Shown: piece after piece, positions 47,765-59,982 of the stretch
How the letters are laid out: every line of letters starts with the position of its first letter
How positions within the stretch are numbered: the stretch's first letter is position 1
Assembly (NCBI GenBank): GCA_036345935.2
Contig: JADWOT020001231.1
Span: forward strand, 124,001 to 188,000
Direction of reading: 5' to 3'
From: Taenia hydatigena
Lineage: Eukaryota > Platyhelminthes > Cestoda > Cyclophyllidea > Taeniidae
Length of the DNA stretch: 64,000 nt
Position numbers and translations under genes: made by a program
The notes under the pieces: model-generated
Database searches by the model: none
What the model was told of the DNA's origin: nothing
What the model saw: only the letters and a program-made list of their open reading frames with translations

Positions 47765-49269
47765 CATAGAATTCATCCAATCCAGATATTTTCCCGAAGG
47801 TTATAAAAATCATTCAAAGCAAATCGACCGCATTTATTGAAAGTGAGGTTATAAAGAACATTTAGATGATGATAAGGGTAACTCAACGTGACGCGGAATT
47901 GATTGGAAAAAAATTTCAGGGATGGGATAGGAGGCTTTTGGCAGTACTTTGCATCAAAGGGAGAAAAAACAGCACCTGTCATGGGCACGGCCAGAACGCT
48001 AGTTGGAGTTCGAGAGGTAACGCAGATGTAAAACATTGTATAACGCATGCGCATTGCTCTTAAATGTACCTCGATACACTTTCTATGCGAATTTTTTGTG
48101 CGATTAATCGTACCCTGTAAAGTTGAGTTAGACAGAAAGGTAAATATTAATGGAATCAGAATAGGTGTGCCTCAAGAAAGGGATAAGACTGAAGCTATAA
48201 AATTCCTCATGCGATGGCTGTATTCTAAAAAAATATTAATTGACCAACCATAAGAGCGAAACTCTTAGAATGGGATAATTGAAAGAAAATTAAGAAGTTG
48301 CTCAACCACAACGCTGATAATTTTACATTATTAAGTAAATCGACACCCCAGGAACTCCACCACTGTCAAAATTGAAGCATACGAAGGCTTCATTAATAAT
48401 TTATACGCAACTTAAAAGACAACCGTCAGTAGTATACTTTCCATCGGTTTTTTTGGTATCAAAAGAAGGGTCATGAATCCTCGCGGCATGAAAGAATCAC
48501 AAAAAAGCATCCACTGAAATTATTTACACACTTCCTCAACCAGACTTATGTTGGCAAAACTTGATGACTAACGGATCACTTGCCTACATTAGCAATGATT
48601 TGGCCTTATTCACCTCCATTTTTGGCCCCACGCTTGCAGTCTGGCACGTGTCAGACACTGGTGCCGGAAAGCGAAGGCTATCATTTATAGCTTACAGAAG
48701 TACTATCGAAAAAATGCGCGAAAGGCAAATGAGGCCCTCTCAAAAATAGTCTCATCAGCAATTTGATGGACAAGGTCCTACGTAGTCTTAGAGACCAAAA
48801 TATTTTCATTTTAACCTAGTTACCGCCCTGACTCTCTTCATGTGAAAAACAGAACAAAAGTAGAAGGAGAACCATTTTTTAAATTCAAGACTGTAATTTT
48901 CCTGATTTTTGGGACGTGAGCACTTTGAGCGGTCTGTAGGCCATCACATGCAAAACAAATCGTGATGGTATTAATGTGGGGGCGCATTCGGTGTGCAAAC
49001 GCTTTGAAGTGGACAGAGGGTAGAGGAAGTGACCAAAACAGGAACTACCTAGTAGTCTTTAGGGCTTTGTTTTGTCTGAACCGTTCATGCATTCAGTTGA
49101 TGCTTATTTGTTGCACCATTCTAACTTTTATCTATCATTGGGGTTAAGCATTCCTGACGCATTAATATAGACCAGTATATGAGAGCAGGAGCCGCAAGGC
49201 AAGCAATCTGTCATTCTGCTTAGCGGCATGGGGTCTTTTTGAATATAGGGCATCGGTTATTGAATGGCG
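47765..49269 (+). repeat. Left arm of 3.2-kb palindrome
   Basis: 1,505 bp that recur inverted at 49470-50972 with, by eye, about 97 percent or more identity, differing by scattered substitutions and a few single-base indels. It starts CATAGAATTCATCC. Small open frames (68, 62 and 61 codons) are nearly identical in both arms but resemble no protein I know, so their preservation follows from recency and not necessarily selection. Confidence 0.92.
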
Positions 49270-49469
49270 GCTAATGGTAGGCACCCTGAACCTGAACCTC
49301 CAAGTATGAGGCTCATTTGGGACAATGCAATTGATGTTGGGAAGTCCAAAACGAGTTTGTATGCCATATCGTAGTTTACGCATAATTTGATACATTTTAC
49401 TTGACTGGACCTGTTTAAATCACATCAAGTTGGCGTGGATTTAATAGAATTCATACAAATATATTAAAA
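49270..49469. other. 200-bp spacer of the palindrome
   Basis: Unique sequence between the two arms. It keeps the palindrome from being perfect and would form the loop of a hairpin RNA if transcribed through. No motif recognised. Confidence 0.8.
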
Positions 49470-50972
49470 CGCCGTTTAATAACCGATGCCCTATATTCAA
49501 AAAGACCCCATGCCGCTAAGCAGAATGACAGGTTGCTTGCCTTGCGGCTCCTGCTCTCGTATACTGGTCTATACTACTGCGTCAAGAATGCTTAACACCA
49601 CTGATGGATAAACGTTAGAATGGTGCAACAAATAAGCATCAACTGAATGCATGAACGGTTCAGACAAGACAAAGCCCTAAAGACTACTAGGTAGTTCCTG
49701 TTTTGGTCACTTCCTCTACCCTCTGTCCACTTCAAAGCGTTTGCACACCGAATGCGCCCCCACATTAATACCATCACGATTTGTTTTGCATGTGATGGCC
49801 TACAGACCGCTCAAAGTGCTCACGTCCCAAAAATCAGGAAAATTACAGTCTTGAATTTAAAAAATGGTTCTCCTTCTACTTTTGTTCTGTTTTTCACATG
49901 AAGAGAGTCAGGGCGGTAACTAGGTTAAAATGAAAATATTTTGGTCTCTAAGACTACGTAGGACCTTGTCCATCAAATTGCTGATGAGACTATTTTTGAG
50001 AGGGCCTCATTTGTCTTTCGCGCATTTTTTCGATAGTACTTCTGTAAGCTATAAATGATAGCCTTCGCTTTCCGGCACCAGTGTCTGACACGTGCCAGAC
50101 TGCAAGCGTGGGGCCAAAAATGGAGGTGAATAAGGCCAAATCATTGCTAATGTAGGCAAGTGATCCGTTAGTCATCAAGTTTTGCCAACATAAGTCTGGT
50201 TGAGGAAGTGTGTAAATAATTTCAGTGGATGCTTTTTTGTGATTCTTTCATGCCGCGAGGATTCATGACCCTTCTTTTGATACCAAAAAAACCGATGGAA
50301 AGTATACTACTGACGGTTGTCTTTTAAGTTGCGTATAAATTATTAATGAAGCCTTCGTATGCTTCAATTTTGACAGTGGTGGAGTTCCTGGGGTGTCGAT
50401 TTACTTAATAATGTAAAATTATCAGCGTTGTGGTTGAGCAACTTCTTAATTTTCTTTCAATTATCCCATTCTAAGAGTTTCGCTCTTATGGTTGGTCAAT
50501 TAATATTTTTTTAGAATACAGCCATCGCATGAGGAATTTTATAGCTTCAGTCTTATCCCTTTCTTGAGGCACACCTATTCTGATTCCATTAATATTTACC
50601 TTTCTGTCTAACTCAACTTTACAGGGTACGATTAATCGCACAAAAATTTCGCATAGAAAGTGTATCGAGGTACATTTAAGAGCGATGCGCATGCGTTATA
50701 CAATGTTTTACATCTGCGTTACCTCTCGAACTCCAACTAGCGTTCTGGCCGTGCCCATGACAGGTGCTGTTTTTTCTCCCTTTGATGCAAAGTACTGCCA
50801 AAAGCCTCCTATCCCATCCCCGAAATTTTTTCAATCAATTCCGCGTCACGTTGAGTTACCCTTATCATCATCTAAATGTTCTTTATAACCTCGCGTTCAA
50901 TAAATGCGGTCGACTTGCTTTGAATGATCTTTGTAATCTTCGGGAAAATATCTGGATTGGATGAATTCTATG
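49470..50972 (-). repeat. Right arm of 3.2-kb palindrome
   Basis: Mate of 47765-49269, ending GAATTCTATG. No target-site duplication is evident: the left flank ends GGTTGGAG and the right flank begins TTATCGCG. No transposase-like coding is visible in the arms, so a foldback element or a segmental inverted duplication are both possible. Confidence 0.92.
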
Positions 50973-53028
50973 TTATCGCGCAGCGAATGCAAGCGAACGC
51001 TTAAGCATGCATTTGCATCAACTTGGACAATTACTGATTTTTCTGGATTTGTTAGCTGTAACGACCTAATTGGTGACTAGTGAGCAGTCGCCAGGATGAA
51101 TTGGAACGTCCCAATGGTGATTTGGACGGTAATGCGTCCCTTTAGAATCGCGATTATTAACCATCAATATAGTTACTGCGTTTTATTTACAAAACATGCC
51201 TTCTGATTTAATTTTATCTGAGGTTGCGCCTCCTACTTGACAATTTACAGGTTATGATAGCCGAGGAATACCTCTTGAATCAGCTTGTCGGTGTACGATT
51301 CGCATGAATTAAGATGTTGCCAATAGAATTGGAAGCGCCTAAGGACCTGCAAACATGGATTTAATTGGCTTCTTTCTAAATTCAAATGAAAACGGACATG
51401 ATAAAACTCAGTTACTCCATGTTTAGAACAAGCGGTGGCCGGAGCAGTGGCATTAGCTACATGGAGTAATATGAAGAGGAAGGGACCGAAAGTTAAAATG
51501 AATGCAGTCTTTAACCTATTGGCAGCGCTTCTGTTAGGCAATTATCTAAGTAAGCCGGTTGCGAACTCATTTTTTATTGCACCCTGTAATCACCAGTCTG
51601 ATCATCAAAATTTAAGGCGCTTACACCTACAGGCGTGGAAAGACTCGCAACTGCTACATAGCATTAAAAGTTGCTAGATAACCAATAAAACAGCTGTGAC
51701 GTGTTTAGTCCCAACTGATGGATAGACGCGTCATTGATTGCCGCCGATGCCTTGAGCTCATTCTTTTGACAACTGCCTGGTCGTTAGTTAGTGTCTAGCA
51801 CAGATATTCAAAATTCGCCTCTACTCTACTTTTCAGGGACTTTTTACAACTTACACTTATGAGCACGGGCTTGCTCGGTTGAACGTTGAGGATGTGAATT
51901 GATTTTGTCTGTCTTGCGAACTGAGTTTAGCTGAATTCCACACTTCTGTAAGCTCATCGTCAGTCCAAATGTGCTACATTTAATTAAGCCATCTAAAAGT
52001 GATTTATCAGATTTGCCTACCATTGTCCGACTTTACAAATGAAACTAGCCTGCTTGAAAAAGCAGCAGTAAAAATGAAATTTGCATCTAATTTTGAGGGC
52101 ATGGCTACCGGTTTTACTTGAGTTTGTGTATAGATCCTTTAAAGATAAGATAGCAAAGCTTGCTTAGTTGATAAAATATTACTAGAACGCAGAGGAGCTA
52201 TAGTCGCGTGTTTAATTATACTTTGAGCCACACAGGCATGTGATTCCAGTTCACTGGGAACGCTTGCCTCTTCATGTCGTTCTTCAAATTATATTCTCTC
52301 TAATGGACTTAGTTTTTGACATAAAGGATGAGAGTTTGTTGACTAAAGTTAGTTAGACTGAGGCTATTTTTCAATATGAATAGGCGTACCAATCTAGCAC
52401 GTGATTGTCAAAAACATGCAAAATACACCAGAGTACTTTTCTTTAACCTGATTCAATTCCATGGTTTTAAAGGTCTCATAAAATTCGCACTGGGACTCTA
52501 CTAGATAGGAAATCGAGCGTAAGCAACGTCAGTACGATGACACAACTATTGTGCGGAAGGACGATATGATCGCTATGAAGTTTTACGGAGAAGCAAAAAT
52601 AAAAATACGCAAAAAAATTCTATTTTTACTCAAGGTTTGCAGGAGAAAGGAAAGCAGGGACAGCCCCAACTAAGACTAAGAAAGCAATGATAAGTAATAA
52701 AGTAATGATGTCTAATAAGGATAAAATACATTCGTTATGCTCTTAACGCATGGAACGCCAGGCGAATTCTGTACCCAGACCACATACAATTTGCTGTGCT
52801 GCTCATTGAAATCGGTATCTGTAAAAGCCTTAGGAAACTAGGAATCGCATATTTGCGACGTCAAGTTGAGAAAGGTGTATGGTAATTTACAATCCTTTTC
52901 GTCGTTTACGAATTCGGCCAGCAAAACCAGGCTACTTTACCTTACAACTTGGCACTTAACACTTTCCTAAAGACGAGCGATTACCTTGGAAGGAAATCCA
53001 CGTTTAATAGACATGATATAAAGGATGC

Positions 53029-53072
53029 AATGATAAAGTTGATGGCAGGAAGTTAAGGCAAGTCTGTCCACT
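53029..53072 (+). repeat. 44-bp direct repeat, copy 1
   Basis: AATGATAAAGTTGATGGCA, one mismatch, then GAAGTTAAGGCAAGTCTGTC; recurs at 53341-53384, 312 bases on. Could be target-site or long-terminal remnants of a small insertion, or a local tandem duplication. Confidence 0.85.
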
Positions 53073-53340
53073 CCTCTATCACAAACTGACAGAGCAAAGT
53101 ATAGGTCCTGAAATCTCGCGCGCAGAGCTACATTCCTACCGACAAGTGGAAAAATTCAATGAATTTTTTCAGTACAGAGAGAAATCCTTCACGTATAGTG
53201 TCGAACTCTTGCAGAGAAATGGGCTCCTGCCATAATGATGCTTCCCTAATATTCCTTTTTTTACTGATGCCTAGTGCATGGACTCAGGCTTGCTTCAAAT
53301 CCGATGTAAGAGCGTTTAACATATGTTAGGTAAAGAATAT

Positions 53341-53384
53341 AATGATAAAGTTGATGGCATGAAGTTAAGGCAAGTCTGTCCACC
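53341..53384 (+). repeat. 44-bp direct repeat, copy 2
   Basis: Second copy of the repeat at 53029, differing mainly by T for G after GATGGCA. Confidence 0.85.
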
Positions 53385-55019
53385 TCAGGGGAGTCCCCAA
53401 AGATGTTCACAGGGATGAACCTGATGCCAAACGAATGTCAGCAGAAGCGTAGGGATATCAGATTTCAAAAGATTTTTCTAGTGAGCTAGGACAAAACCAC
53501 AACGGTAAGCATGTGCAACCAACTGTAACAGCCGCTTTCAGTTATGGGTTTGGCTGAGGCTGTCGCCCAGGACAAATCCGTCAGGTCAATGAGATATCCC
53601 GATTTTAGGCTGCGCTAGTGACAATCTAAGCTAGAACTTCAATGTGCGACTTGATTTGGTAGTAAAGGTTCAAACAGAGGAGCAGTCCAGATGGTCAGTG
53701 GCTGTGCGACATCAAGTAGGCGAAGAGTCGCGTGGTCGCAGGAGGCTTAAAGCAGAAATGGGAAGGAAAGGAGGTAGAAATATGAACGAATAATTCAGCA
53801 ACACTTTTCTTTTGGTATATTATCCCCAACTCTGTTGAAGAAAGAGCTTTGGCTTCCGATTCTTCACCATTCGCCCGCGGACAATACTGTCGTCTTGCAA
53901 ATGCGAAAGACTTTAATTAACACCGAACTTGCTACCTTCGCGATCCTTTCCTGATTGTAAAATGTTGAAAATGAACTACCTCAGGCGACAAAGAGATATT
54001 ACTTAGATTAACGTTAATGCTCATGTCCATCATCACTTGCGCTGTGTTAAATTTAATACGTGCAGAATGAACTGCAGTTTGACAGGTCTTTCTATTTAAA
54101 AGAGGTAAAGCATGCTGCTTGCCATTGAATGCTGAAAAGTTCCAACAGAGTAGGCTTTTGCTTCTCATCCCTTTGAACAAATAAAAATAATAAAGGCATT
54201 TAAGTGCTGCTTTAACAAGTATAAGAGGAGAAAGTCGAAGGAAGTGACGGTCGAAGTTAAAGGAAGTAATAAGAGGACTTGGTAAACGAGAGGATGGCAA
54301 ACGAAAGAGGTTCTACGGAATGGAAGGAGAAGAGGAGGAAAGGAAACACAACGCTTGGATTAGGATGCATTCAACCAATTTGCAGATGCTAAAAATACCA
54401 CTTTTGATTTGTCTGCATCACCACACTCAAGTCACACGAGTGGATGAATTTTCATTAAAAATTTTGTGTGGGCAACTCAGGTTACAGAAACCTAACAAAT
54501 GGAACTACTTGAAGGATAATTAGCAGTTGCGACGATCAAGCCATGGTGACAATCATCGCCAGAGTTGATGTCCAAATGATCAGTGTGAGCGTCCTGGTTC
54601 GTCTTGATGGGAATTAACACTTTGAAGGTCTGGTATATCGATATGGGTCAGTTGAGGCGGGTTTAATATAAAAGATGGGCTCTGCATCGCATTTCCTCAA
54701 CCTCTCTCCATAGTGTTGGCAAAGAAGCAGATTTCGTCGTCTTAAAGGACCTTGAAACACTCTTTTTTCAAAACATGGAACAATCAAAACTGGCCCTATC
54801 GCTCCTTGGTCACTAGGACTTGTGTGCCCCGGTCTCTATGGCGTTTAAAGTTTTCCGAGAGTAATGAGACATTGAACTTTTAGTCCTTTCCTTCCCACAG
54901 CATCTCCGCCCGTCGTAGGTATCGCTTTCTGCACGCTCAAAGGATTTTCACTCTTAACAAAGGCTGTGAGTGAACACCCTGCAATTACCTGAGAACGTGA
55001 AAATTAACAAGCAATTAAT

Positions 55020-55283
55020 CTGATGTGTGTACACATCGAAACCAATGCTCTGGTTTGTTACTCTGATCAAAAATATCTTTACACTCAACACTCGCCCAAA
55101 TGGCTCGAAAAGAGTAAATAGGCGCATTTCATTATGCCCTTGGGAAACATAGATGAACAATTTGGAGCCTTCAGAGTCCTCTATCATTGACCCATAATTA
55201 GCGGATTGTTGAGGGTGATGGGTAAGTATTTGAGCAACGACATGAACACGCACTGCTGGTGAGGACACAGGGAGCCAAATTTT
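55020..55283 (-). pseudogene. CELF/Bruno-like third RNA-recognition motif fragment, degenerate
   Basis: Read on the minus strand, the frame gives a linker SANYGSMIEDSEGS, then KLFIY, LFTLFEPFGRVLSVKIF and VTNQSIGFDVY. This parallels RRM3 of CELF/Bruno-like splicing regulators: EGxNLFIYHLPQ (RNP2), FxPFGxVxSxKVF, and ATNQSKCFGFVS (RNP1). The order and spacing fit well. RNP2 HLPQ is changed to VSQ, and RNP1 loses Phe and Gly residues needed for RNA stacking, so RNA binding looks damaged. A possible acceptor (CTTCTAG) lies just 5'. No neighbouring RRM exons were found. Likely a decayed exon or gene fragment; a fast-evolving paralogue is the alternative. Confidence 0.5.
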
Positions 55284-57618
55284 CTAGAAGCTTATTTTAA
55301 AAGAGGCAAAATAGAGGGAAAACAAGCACAAAATTACTTGTTTTGAACTGAGGGTAGCTAAGCATGCATGGCTGAATAACTAAAAGCAGAGCATGAAGGC
55401 GGATGATCAGAAAGGCAAACCTGCAGCAAAGGATAGGAGACGGCTTCCTACCTGCGCCATAAGAGGTACTTCTGGTATTAGAGGCTGCATATCCTCGTCA
55501 GGTTAAAATAGGCGATTCTGAAGTACTGAGGTGGAAAAATGCTGCCGTTGCCGTTTTCTCAGCTTGAGTTACTTTAAGCTGTGCCGCTGCATCATAGATG
55601 CCAGGGTTTGTGCAGCAACGTCCAAATGGAACGCTTCGAGAGGCGACGATGTTTGTGGGAATGGAGTTGGTTAGTGGCGGTTAAGACAGCATTTCTTATT
55701 TCAAAGTGGGGATAAGCAACAAGCGTACTAGATTGCAACTGTATGCAGAGCATCGCCTGCATATCGTAGAGGCACTGAGCGGACAAAGAAATTTGGACTG
55801 GGATAGTCTAGTCCTGGCTACATGGTCTACCATTCATGTTTCGTGACCACTTCCGTGATCAATCATCCAGGTAATATTACATTTGCATCTTAAACTCTAT
55901 CAAAAGGGTGTTAGGGTTAGATCAGCCCTTTTCATTCAACCTCTTAGATAAGAGAGATCGTTGAAACTTGTTGGCAGATGTAGTTTTATGCACCCACCTA
56001 CCTCAAATATTGTCGATGCCAGAGCTAGTTTCTCATCCACCTTGCATTTTGTCTGTCTTGATATTTTTCCAAAGCGTCATTCTTAGCCAATTTTAATTCA
56101 AATAAGATGCTTGGATCCTACAAAAAACGGATGAGCTTTTTGTGAAGGAATTGGTGTCAGCCTACTGGTTATGACCCAGGCAGTCAAAACTTTTGCTGTT
56201 TTGCACACTCATGGAAGACAAGTAGTGTAGGATGCACTCTCTCATCAAACTTTGATTAAATTAAGATAAATGATGCACGCAGATTATTTTTAAAATCATT
56301 TGGTGCAAAAATGACCGCTGGCTCCATAATGAGGGGAGTTGGAATGGAACTTTTGCATCAGTAGCAGGCGAACCTTGATCCCATTTTTATTTGTTCACGG
56401 ATAGAAGCAAATGCGCTTTAAATGCCTATGTATCTAATAGCGTCAAGTTTAATTTGTGAACGCTTATTTTCATGGCATAGCACGGAGTGTGGTTTCATAG
56501 CCCTTCGTATGATCTGTTACACACTTAACAAGCATTTGCGTACAATTCAGATCGAAAGTAGAAATCGTCCTTTACATCACTGAATTTGGAAGCATATGCT
56601 CTCAACGTCCGAATCACTGATGACTCATCTGCGCCAATCCATCCGTTAAACGGTTGATCGATAAGACAAACTATTTCGAAGCCACTGCGTATTGGTCAGC
56701 TCATTAGGAGATCGATATGACGCAGGGCACTTGTATGTACGACGTCATTTTATCGCTTTTTATTTTTCGAGAATGAGCCATGCGGGACGGTAATCGTACC
56801 GGCAAGTGAAACAGACTCAAAATGTGAGCATTTTCTAACGTGTATTGGAGGAAAGGGTCCTCCTCAGAAGATGTCTTGAACGATAAGACTCCACTCCTTG
56901 ACAGTCAGTAAAGGAGCCACGTAAACTCAGTTTATTAATTGCAATTGGATTATGTCTTCCACAAAGCCATCTTAAATGAGAGCTGTTAAATAACACCATT
57001 GAGTTGTGCCGGATTGGTGAGTCTGGCAAGGTCCATCCAGAAAGCTGCTTTAAAATGTCGTCCAGTAAGTAAATTGGCTCTTCTTCGAATGATGACAATG
57101 CACAATTGCTGTATTGGCAGTTTTATATTAATGCATTTTATCTGCATATTACCACCTGCAGTTACTAAAGAAGAGAACTATTAAATGCAATTGAATTGGC
57201 AGGTTTGATCGCTGATATTAGGCTTAGCAAAATATTTTGCAGCCTAAGTAGAAGTAGATTAACAAAACTTTACCATCGTGGGTAATTCATTAGGTCCCTA
57301 GTTTTGCTGTTGTTGGCAGATGCAGAAAGCAAATAATGGCATTTTCGCCTCCTCAAAAGGCTTATTTGTACGCATAGTCTCAAATATATTCACTATTGCT
57401 TTTGGCATCTTCTGTTTGTCGGCCATGAGTGCTTTTGCATGCTGCGTTGTTAAGTATAATTTAGTACTACTCTAAAGCTGCGATGCTTGCTGTTGCGCAC
57501 AAAACTCTCTTAACGGGCCTAATCAAGACCGCTACCATCTAAATCAACGTTCTGCTACAGCGCAAAAACTAAAAAAATGATTCGGCAAGAAAATGGATAA
57601 GAAGATGTCATGACTCAC
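55284..57618. other. No supported gene
   Basis: AT-rich. Minus frame 56835-57098 (87 codons, reads EEEPIYLLDDILKQLSGWTL) has protein-like composition but no motif or paired splice signals. The rest shows nothing recognisable. Confidence 0.4.
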
Positions 57619-58048
57619 CTCCAGTTTACACGATTCCCATCTTTGCTTTATACTCCATCCCACTGGCACTCTTCGGACGGAGAAGGGAGAGACGGAGAAG
57701 AAACAAAAGGCCACATAGTGCTAGAGCGAAACGAAGCATAAGAAAGGCATGTAAGATGAGCTAGGTCGTGGAAATGATAATAGTCAAGAGAATTGCGATC
57801 AATGGCATGTCTAGCGTTGATGTGGTAGAATTCTTCCCTGCTGCATGTGTGGAATTTATCAGTGGTACGTGTTGCACGCAGCGTGTCGCGTGGCCCATCC
57901 CATTGTCGTATCGGCGGTAAGTTTCGTTTGCGTGCTGCGTTAGTGGGTTAGCAGCAGAGATGACGACGCCTGCGCTCCTGGCACTTCTCTCTCCTCCTCT
58001 CGCCTTAAGGTAGGTTCCTTTCTTTAATCCTCTTCTACTGGTGTGCAT
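57619..58048 (-). pseudogene. Membrane-module copy A, inverted, with internal stops
   Basis: Minus-strand frame reading HVPLINSTHAAGKNS, then a helix LIAILLTIIIST, a TAG stop, then LRFALALCGLLFL and RPK, a second stop, and a donor GTGAGTCATGAC. It matches copy B at 59.40-59.67 kb almost position for position, in opposite orientation. In-frame stops after the first helix make this copy non-coding in its full form. Confidence 0.6.
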
Positions 58049-58601
58049 TATTTCAGAGTTTTATCTGCCTTAGCCGGTTTTATTTAACAGGTCATGGAAG
58101 CAGTCTTGCTGCTGATTTCGAGTTGATTGTCAAAGTTAACAGCTCACCCGATTTAGATCTCAACAGCTCCTACTGTGCAGCACAATGAATGAGTTCACCA
58201 AAGATGTTATAAATTTGAGGATTTAATTATTTTATTAATTAATGCAACTTTTGGGGGACTAATAGCGAATTCTGCGACCGACGTAATGGCAAAACACTTT
58301 TGCATAATGCGAATATGGGGTAGCTCTGCATTGCGAGTATTTTAGCACCACTAGCACTGGCTGTCACAAGTTCCAACAAATTGGTGTTGGAATCAATTCA
58401 TCGTCAATGCCAAGCAGTTCTTCCCCCCTTCTGCGGGGCTCCAGCCTACTTTAAGCCAGAAGTAAAGAGGATGCAAAGTAATTGAGAAAATTTACACACT
58501 CAATTGCTTCCAACTTACTCATATGCTCATTTATTGGTTAATAGACTTCTTTAATTCCAATCGATGGGCTCGAAGTATGTCGACTTCGCTATACGTACTT
58601 T

Positions 58602-58827
58602 GCAACGAGAAAGAATTCTGTCGCAGTATCGCAAGACATGCTACTCGCTGCAATACTCAACGCTGTTATCCTTCTCGCTGTTCACTTCACTCTTAACGCC
58701 CCTGTCTGCTCTACTTTAAATGAGCAGTTTGCCTCTGTTTTGTTCGTAAATAACTTTCCCTCCGCTGTTAGAAGGATGTTAATAGTCCAATGTATGGAGA
58801 ACGGGTGGGATTTCCAAAAAAATTAAG
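58602..58827 (+). CDS. Membrane-module copy C
   Basis: Begins with the shared GCAACGAGAAAGAATTCTG, then DMLLAAILNAVILLAVHFTL (hydrophobic helix) and a hydrophilic tail, with TAA at 58824-58826 just before a GTGAGTCAAG donor. Homologous to copies A and B at the 5' half, strongly diverged after the helix. The stop next to the donor makes its status uncertain. Confidence 0.35.
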
Positions 58828-59398
58828 GTGAGTCAAGCATCCCTAACCTGACTTCGACTTAAGTTTTTGTCTTAAATCTCTTTCGGGTTCGCACATTCGG
58901 TAGTAGATATCCGTTTGTCTGCAGCAAGTTTTTTTGACAAATGTTCTTAAAACATCCTTGCACAAGTTGCGAGAGCAGAGACGATAGCTAATAAAAGAAA
59001 AACTGAGATCAGGAAAGTAAAGAACAAACATTTGCAAAAGCGTTGAATCAGAAACGATTGATTTTGTCATATTTAGGGGTAATTCTCAAAGCTCTTCATC
59101 GAAATTTAGCACTTATTTCACTAACAATGGCACTGTTTTGCATTGCTAACTTTGTTAAGAGCTAACTTGGGATATACACACCGTGTTAACGATTGGCAAC
59201 CCAAGTTGCCTTGACTGTGTGCTACACGAAGTTGGGAAAATTTAAAGAAGGACATGCTGCCTCCCGATCTCTCCTGTCAAGAGTGTTTAGCCGAGATGGA
59301 AGGGTACGAATAAAAATAAGTTCTGATGCTACATCCCAAATAAAGTTAAAATGGTACCATTGTTCCCTAGACCAACAGACACGACACTACAATAGACC

Positions 59399-59669
59399 AT
59401 GCGACTCTGCATGCACCACGTGCCACTGATCAATTCCACGCATGCAACGATAAAGAATTCTGGCACACTAGCGCTAGACATGCTGCTGGTCACGATTCTC
59501 TGGACTATTATCATTCCTACTATCCAATTCGTCTATTACGCCTCTCCTCCGCTACGTTTCGCCCTAGTACTATGCGGACTTTTATTTCTTCACCGATCCT
59601 CCCTTCCTCGTCCAAAGAAAACCAATGAGCCAAAGTTTAGGTTAAAGGCAGAAATTGTAGAAATTAAGG
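59399..59669 (+). CDS. Membrane-module copy B, intact exon
   Basis: Reads CMHHVPLINSTHATIKNS, helix MLLVTILWTIIIPTIQFVYY, second helix LRFALVLCGLLFL, then a basic tail RPKKTNEPKFRLKAEIVEIK up to donor GTGAGTCATGAC at 59670. This is the only copy of the set without stops. It would be an internal exon of a membrane protein with two helices; if unspliced, the frame ends at TGA 59678-59680. Family not recognised. Confidence 0.42.
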
Positions 59670-59802
59670 GTGAGTCATGACGTTCCCCTCTCTACTTTCT
59701 TACCGGGCCATTTGTTTTATTTTCCTTTTTCCTTATTTTCACGCCACAGCCAAACATTGATTTAGATGGTAGCATTCTTGCTTGAGCCCGTTAAGACAGT
59801 TT

Positions 59803-59982
59803 ATGTGCTTCAAATTAATGCTTATTTATATTTTAAAACTATTGGCTACGTATACAGCAGTTGCGCGGATGCAGATAAGCGGATGTATAAATAAGTGGTT
59901 TGATGGAAGAGTAAATGAAATTATTTGCCTGAACTTGTTTTTCCTTATCGTCCATATAATCTCACTCCTTTATCCTCTGTAG
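59803..59982 (+). CDS. Small open frame D with signal-like start and C-terminal helix
   Basis: ATG at 59803, 59 codons. N-terminus MCFKLMLIYILKLLATYTAV resembles a signal peptide; a short loop with Cys (ISGCINKWFDGR) is followed by a helix LNLFFLIVHIISLLYPL and TAG. Same size and topology theme as its neighbours, but sequence similarity is weak. Confidence 0.25.
   Translation: MCFKLMLIYILKLLATYTAVARMQISGCINKWFDGRVNEIICLNLFFLIVHIISLLYPL

Larger units (their letters stand above)
50973..54953. other. No supported gene; one direct repeat pair
   Basis: A 98-codon minus-strand frame (51245-51541) has a hydrophobic stretch FILTFGPFLFILLHVA then four cysteines, like a small secreted protein, but it lacks an ATG and competes with a + strand frame. 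A 44-bp direct repeat sits at 53029 and 53341. A 122-codon minus frame at 53932-54300 shows no motif. Confidence 0.4.

Noticed and set aside
47765..50972. Palindrome as a classic DNA transposon with terminal inverted repeats
   Set aside because: No transposase between the arms, spacer only 200 bp, and flanks show no target-site duplication.
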